From NCBI RefSeq assembly GCF_963678635.1, contig NC_087069.1:16282660-16346659 (forward strand): a stretch of DNA of 64,000 nucleotides. Reading direction: 5' to 3'. Positions within the stretch are counted from its first letter, which is position 1. Each line of letters begins with the position of its first letter. The translations under genes and the position numbers were made by a program. This document shows, one piece after another, positions 59,931 to 64,000 of this stretch. Below the pieces are notes generated by a model that saw nothing but the letters and a program-made list of their open reading frames with translations, did not search any database and was not told the origin of the DNA. The DNA comes from Symsagittifera roscoffensis. Lineage: Eukaryota; Xenacoelomorpha; Acoela; Convolutidae.

Positions 59931-62100
59931 TATCACATTCTAAATTTTGTAGAAAATTTATTTGCAGTTTTTTTAGATTTTTTTAGATCTTGAAGTGCAC
60001 TAAATAGAGACTTCATGTGCGCTAACTCAGGTACATCAGAAACTTTCACATAAATTATTGTTCTGTTTTAATAAATCAGTTGTTATCTGGGCTTGCTACT
60101 CGAGTCCAAAAGATAAAACGCTCGCCAAATTACTCTACCTAATCTCTATCAGTCCTCTAGAACAAACAGAAAAATGTATTTTTTTTCAAGAAGAAAATAG
60201 ACAAAATTCTGCACTTACTGGTGAGGAAAGAGCTCTTCTGCCTTTTGAAAAAAATGATTCCTTCTGGTTCAATTTTTGCGTTAATAGATGCAGTGTACTT
60301 GACATTGATCGAGGACGATTAAAGTGCAATGAAAAAAAATCTTGATCTCTACATTTTCTAAATTGATTTTTCATCAATCCAATTTCAGACATCTGAAATC
60401 TGATATAATGCCAATTTTCCAAGAAATGATGGAATGTTTTGTAGTTGGACTGGTTTTTGACAAATTTTGGCATTTTTATTGCCATTTATGAGTGCAGAGT
60501 TTCTATGTCAATCTGAAAAAAAAATTGAAATCCTAAAGTTTCGCCCATTTTCGTTTTTTAATTTTCGCATTGTATGAATATTTTCTAAACATTTTAAACA
60601 AAGCCAACTGTTAGTTGGAAAATATAATGAACGCAACAAAACAAAAAAAAATGACTTCTTTTTCGAAAGAACTGTAGTTTTTGACTTTTAAAAAGAAATT
60701 TAATCCCTTAAATTTCTTTCGTGCGTTTTCACGAACAATTTATGAAGGACGCTTTTTCATAAAAATAACCCAATATGAAAAAAAACTGGATCAGTGGTAC
60801 AGTTTAAATTTCGCTGAGAAATCTATTAAACAAAATACATTTTTCAAACTAGAATTCATTTACGTTTGTCGTGAACTTAACACTTTTTCTGCACAATTTA
60901 CAAAAATCAAAAGTCGTACTGCGAAAAATCAAAATTGAGCAAAAACTAATTCTAGGAACTTTTCCTGAAAGAGCTCAAAAATCACAAGATCGATAAAAAA
61001 AGTAGTCACTACGTCATAGCGATGCCAAACAAAGAACTTTGTGACTGTAAGTGGATATGGAAACAAGGAAGTCCTCTTTGTTCTTCCTTCTTTCCTGCAT
61101 TTTCTTCGATCGTTCCGACAAATTTTCAACATGTTTTAAACTTGTCTCCGGATTTCAGAGACCTAAAGAAAACAAATTTCTTTTATTCAGTACACAGTTG
61201 GCCTCATAATGGTTCCTTCCTCTTAACAACTCGATTATTTAAGAAAATGTTCAACTGGAATGCAGCCCTTTTTGCAGTTGAGGTTCAAGTTTTTTAACGT
61301 TTTTTCGTTATTTTTTGCTGATGTTTTGTGGATTCAGTTGCCCCAATTAGGATTTTTATGTGTTGTAGGTAAGGTTTATTATAGGTGCGAGTGTAGGTCA
61401 ATTAGGGCTTAACTGTAAATGTGATTAGCTAAAATTTGTACCTTTTTTTTCTGGTATTTTTTCATTTTGCAGATATAGTTTTGGCGGCACATATAGTTTT
61501 GAGTATCGTTTTTATCGTCCTCATAACTGGTTTTGCTTGTATTGTTATAGTTTTTTCCGATAAATGGGAGTCTACCACCACACTTTCAGCTCAATTAAAA
61601 ATTCTTGCCAGTTTTTTTTTTTAAAAAGGCTAGTTGGCTTTTTCCAGTTTTGACAATTTTTTCATGAAAAAAAAATACATGATTGAATTGCCTAGAACTT
61701 TATGTATAGTAAATGACAAGAAAAAGCTGGATAACTTGTTCACCCATTCTTGCTGTTATACCGTCACTGTTAGGCGAGAGATAAGTTATGTTGAAGTGAG
61801 ACTTTCTATGCTCGTGGAGAATGAGACGATAAGATAAAAACTTAAATTCAAATCTCTATGTTTAAGCCTGGCTGATACTGACCTCGAATCATTTGAGAGA
61901 CAGTGCCTCATAAGAACTAGTACATTTGTCACAATGTTTAACTAGGTACCTATTTAATCATCAGATTTCTTAGTGATAATCAATGTTAGTTAAGTCTAAG
62001 ATATGTAATCTTTACCAACTGGTAGTTCAAGCACCTAAATCTAGATCACTAATAATGGTTGTTTTACTATAATATCCGTACGGATAACATTTCCCTCTAT
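59931..62100. other. AT-rich stretch with unassigned ORFs
   Basis: The plus-strand ORFs 60058-60345, 60681-60938 and 61022-61297 have no recognised domain. At 61473 a good acceptor (ttttgcag) opens a reading frame with a strong membrane-spanning segment (HIVLSIVFIVLITGFACIVIVF), ending at 61624. It might be one exon of an unknown gene, but nothing else supports it. Confidence 0.3.
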
Positions 62101-62403
62101 ATATCATTTGTCCTCCTTCTTGTTCTTTTTAATGGTTTCGATGGTGTTTTTCTCCTCTGTAACCTTCTCCGTTCGTTTTCTAGCATGTGGTTTGACTCGT
62201 TTGTTCTGTTCCTTGCTATCTTCTCTATCTCGTTGGAATGTCATAGTTATTCGCCGAACCGGCGAAATGGCTTGCAAGATGTTCATAGCCTCCCTAAATT
62301 TCGTACTGAAGGATTCCTTTGTTGTTTGCGGTTTGTCCAGAATGTACCGGGAACTTGGTTTTATTTTCGTTGCGTTGTCGCTTGTACTTTCATATGTTGT
62401 GCT

Positions 62404-63989
62404 TTATGGGGTTGCCGCATCCATGTGGATTTCTGTGCCAATTATCTCTTCCGAAGAAATTTGTGGCGACGGGACGGTATCGATTATAGGATCGATGTCG
62501 CTTTGTAGTTTTTCGGCCGGCTGGTCTGGCGTGCTGACGTTGGTTCTGGAGTGTTCGATGTGTGCTACTAAACAAGGTTCGGCAGAGTTTGAGATTTGGG
62601 ATAGAGTTGGGATAGAGTTGCCTAGCTTTGTGGCAAGTGCGCTTTTCCTCTGCCTCGATGATCGTCGTATCTCCGGCGACTCTTGTTCAGATGTGGCTTT
62701 TATTTCAATTCATTTTGCTGCTGGTTTTTCTGGAGACGGTGTTTTTTCTTCAAGCTCTTTATCTGACGAAAATGGAACCGATTTTCGGTTTTTTGTTAGG
62801 GCTGATTTTTCCTGATAAGTTTTTGGGTCTTTGGCTTGCTGTTTTGCTTGTTGTGTTAGTTTGGGTCTGCTGTTGAAGACACTGAAAAGCCTTTGTGGTT
62901 CCAAGGATTCTCAATTTAGCGATTGTTGGATAATGTCCTGAATCGTCTTTGGAGGTGATCGCTTTGGGCTCCTTGTTGTTTCCTCTGTGGTCGGATGAAA
63001 GCTGGCCTTTTTTCTGAAACAAGTGACTTGGCTCACGGTAGGTGTTTAGAAGCCACAAAGTCTTTTAACGCCGCCTGTCTACATTTTTTCGTATACCCTT
63101 GGATCTGGTATGAAGGCGAGGCCATCGTGCCTTATTACACGCGTATGTTTGCCATCTTATCTTATTCACGCGGTGTGGGGGAGTAGTTTTGTACAAATTA
63201 ATTTTCGATAATTTTGAAATGTGCCCCGAATGTCCTTGGTTTTTTATTATTTTTCGAGCGATTGTTCCCGTTTTTTAGCGACTTGCTCCAAATGAAGTCC
63301 AGTTTTAAATTAATTGTGTGTGCTGAACCTTTGAATCGGTCTTTCAAGAAGATTAGAGGTGCTCTTTCGATTTATTATTTCTCTTGATTAGTGAGTGGTC
63401 TTTTCGACTTACGTGTTTTTGTTTGATTTTTCGTTTGAAAATGATCATTTAGCTTTAATATATTCTAAGGTTTGTTGGAAAAAGGTAGATGCTCACATAT
63501 TGCGAACTTTTTGAGCAGTTTTTGGTCATAGTCCTCGTCGCTGTTTTCCAGCGTAATTGCGTCCTTCCGGTTTGCGACGTCCGTTTTGGGCTTAGCGCGT
63601 TGTTTCCCCGGATTGTTGTCTTGAGCATCGCTTATTGGGCCTTGTTGGTCGTCCGCGGTCGTAACGTTTGTTCTTGAGACGGGATTGAACGTAGGTTCAG
63701 GCAAGTATTGGTGGACCTTAGTTAATGATACTACTGTGTCCTTCTCCACTGTGTCCTTGAAGACGAGATCCAGCTCGTCTTCGCTGTTATTCTCCCGGTC
63801 CCACATGGCCTCCGCAGTTAATGATGGTTTTGTAAGTACTTTTTCATCTAAACATGATAGCTTAGTTCCTGATGAGACAATTGAGAGTTTTGGTGACGTG
63901 CTAATTTTGATTAATAGTGGGTTAGCTTTTCGACCAAAGTGGGCTTCGAACGGGGTTACTTTTGTAGTTGCGTTTGGCGAGTGTTTAAA
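62404..63989 (-). pseudogene. Ty3/gypsy-type pol, 3' end (integrase C-terminus), decayed
   Basis: On the minus strand the frame open from 63989 to 63465 begins with an integrase-tail motif (PNATTKVTPFEAHFGRKA). This is the conserved TPFE-x-x-FGR element of Ty3/gypsy integrases, and an acidic tail follows. A stop at 63990-63992 cuts it from upstream pol. A second segment, 62904-62404, is in another frame with an in-frame stop at 62712-62710. It contains SPEIRRSSRQRK, like the basic R-R-S-x-R motif often found at the end of such pol proteins. The element continues beyond the window edge, is broken in several places and should be inactive. Confidence 0.65.
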
Positions 63990-64000
63990 TTATATCGGCC

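Noticed and set aside
62059-62876. Plus-strand ORFs of 149 and 235 codons
   Set aside because: They are shadows of the minus-strand pol remnant, which carries recognisable motifs.

Overview
The window is eukaryotic nuclear DNA, most likely from an invertebrate animal. Three things point that way: GT-AG introns, calcium-binding EGF-like and C-type-lectin exons typical of metazoan extracellular proteins, and a secreted trypsin-fold gene. The DNA is AT-rich and unusually full of transposable elements and tandem arrays. The species cannot be fixed from sequence alone. There is one 200-base assembly gap (49810-50009). I ran no searches; all calls come from reading the sequence.

Layout. (1) About 2.2-19.5 kb, minus strand: the 3' part of an extracellular gene, with nine phase-1/phase-1 EGF exons followed by a terminal C-type-lectin-like exon. 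Four of the EGF exons arose by recent 1.3-kb tandem duplication. The introns hold a hairpin-ended repeat (three copies) and a broken hAT transposase. (2) About 21.5-22.35 kb: a palindromic AAGGTAA-rich block and a 540-bp (TATG)n microsatellite. (3) About 22.4-38.3 kb: an almost unbroken run of three unrelated tandem-array families (about 180 bp with higher-order units; about 358 bp in mixed orientation; about 228 bp with a strong internal hairpin). Their long ORFs are by-products of periodicity. (4) 38.4-45.8 kb, plus strand: three apparently intact genes. These are an eight-exon SAM-like protein, a 1417-residue fusion of a SET-like domain, C2H2 zinc fingers and a DDE-type transposase, and an SGNH/GDSL-type hydrolase. 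(5) 45.9-48.3 kb: two more tandem arrays, then a 680-bp near-palindrome made of the same AAGGTAA word as the block at 21.5 kb. (6) 50.6-53.3 kb, plus strand: a three-exon secreted serine-protease homologue whose catalytic Ser is replaced by Tyr. (7) 53.4-54.4 kb: GAGCGGTTT repeat elements, a degenerate tRNA-Arg(TCG) and a G-run minisatellite. (8) 55.6-59.9 kb: a candidate LTR element (LTR-like direct repeats around an unrecognised ORF, minus strand). (9) 62.4-64.0 kb: the decayed 3' end of a Ty3/gypsy-type pol, minus strand, running off the window.

The most notable content is region 4. The SET-zinc finger-transposase fusion, the SGNH gene and the SAM-like gene are co-oriented within 7.4 kb and look like the cargo of one large DNA transposon. 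The two AAGGTAA blocks at 21.5 and 49.5 kb have similar outer ends in inverted orientation, both starting CACT. They could therefore be the termini of a roughly 28-kb CACTA-like element that includes the arrays. I could not find a target-site duplication, so this remains a hypothesis.
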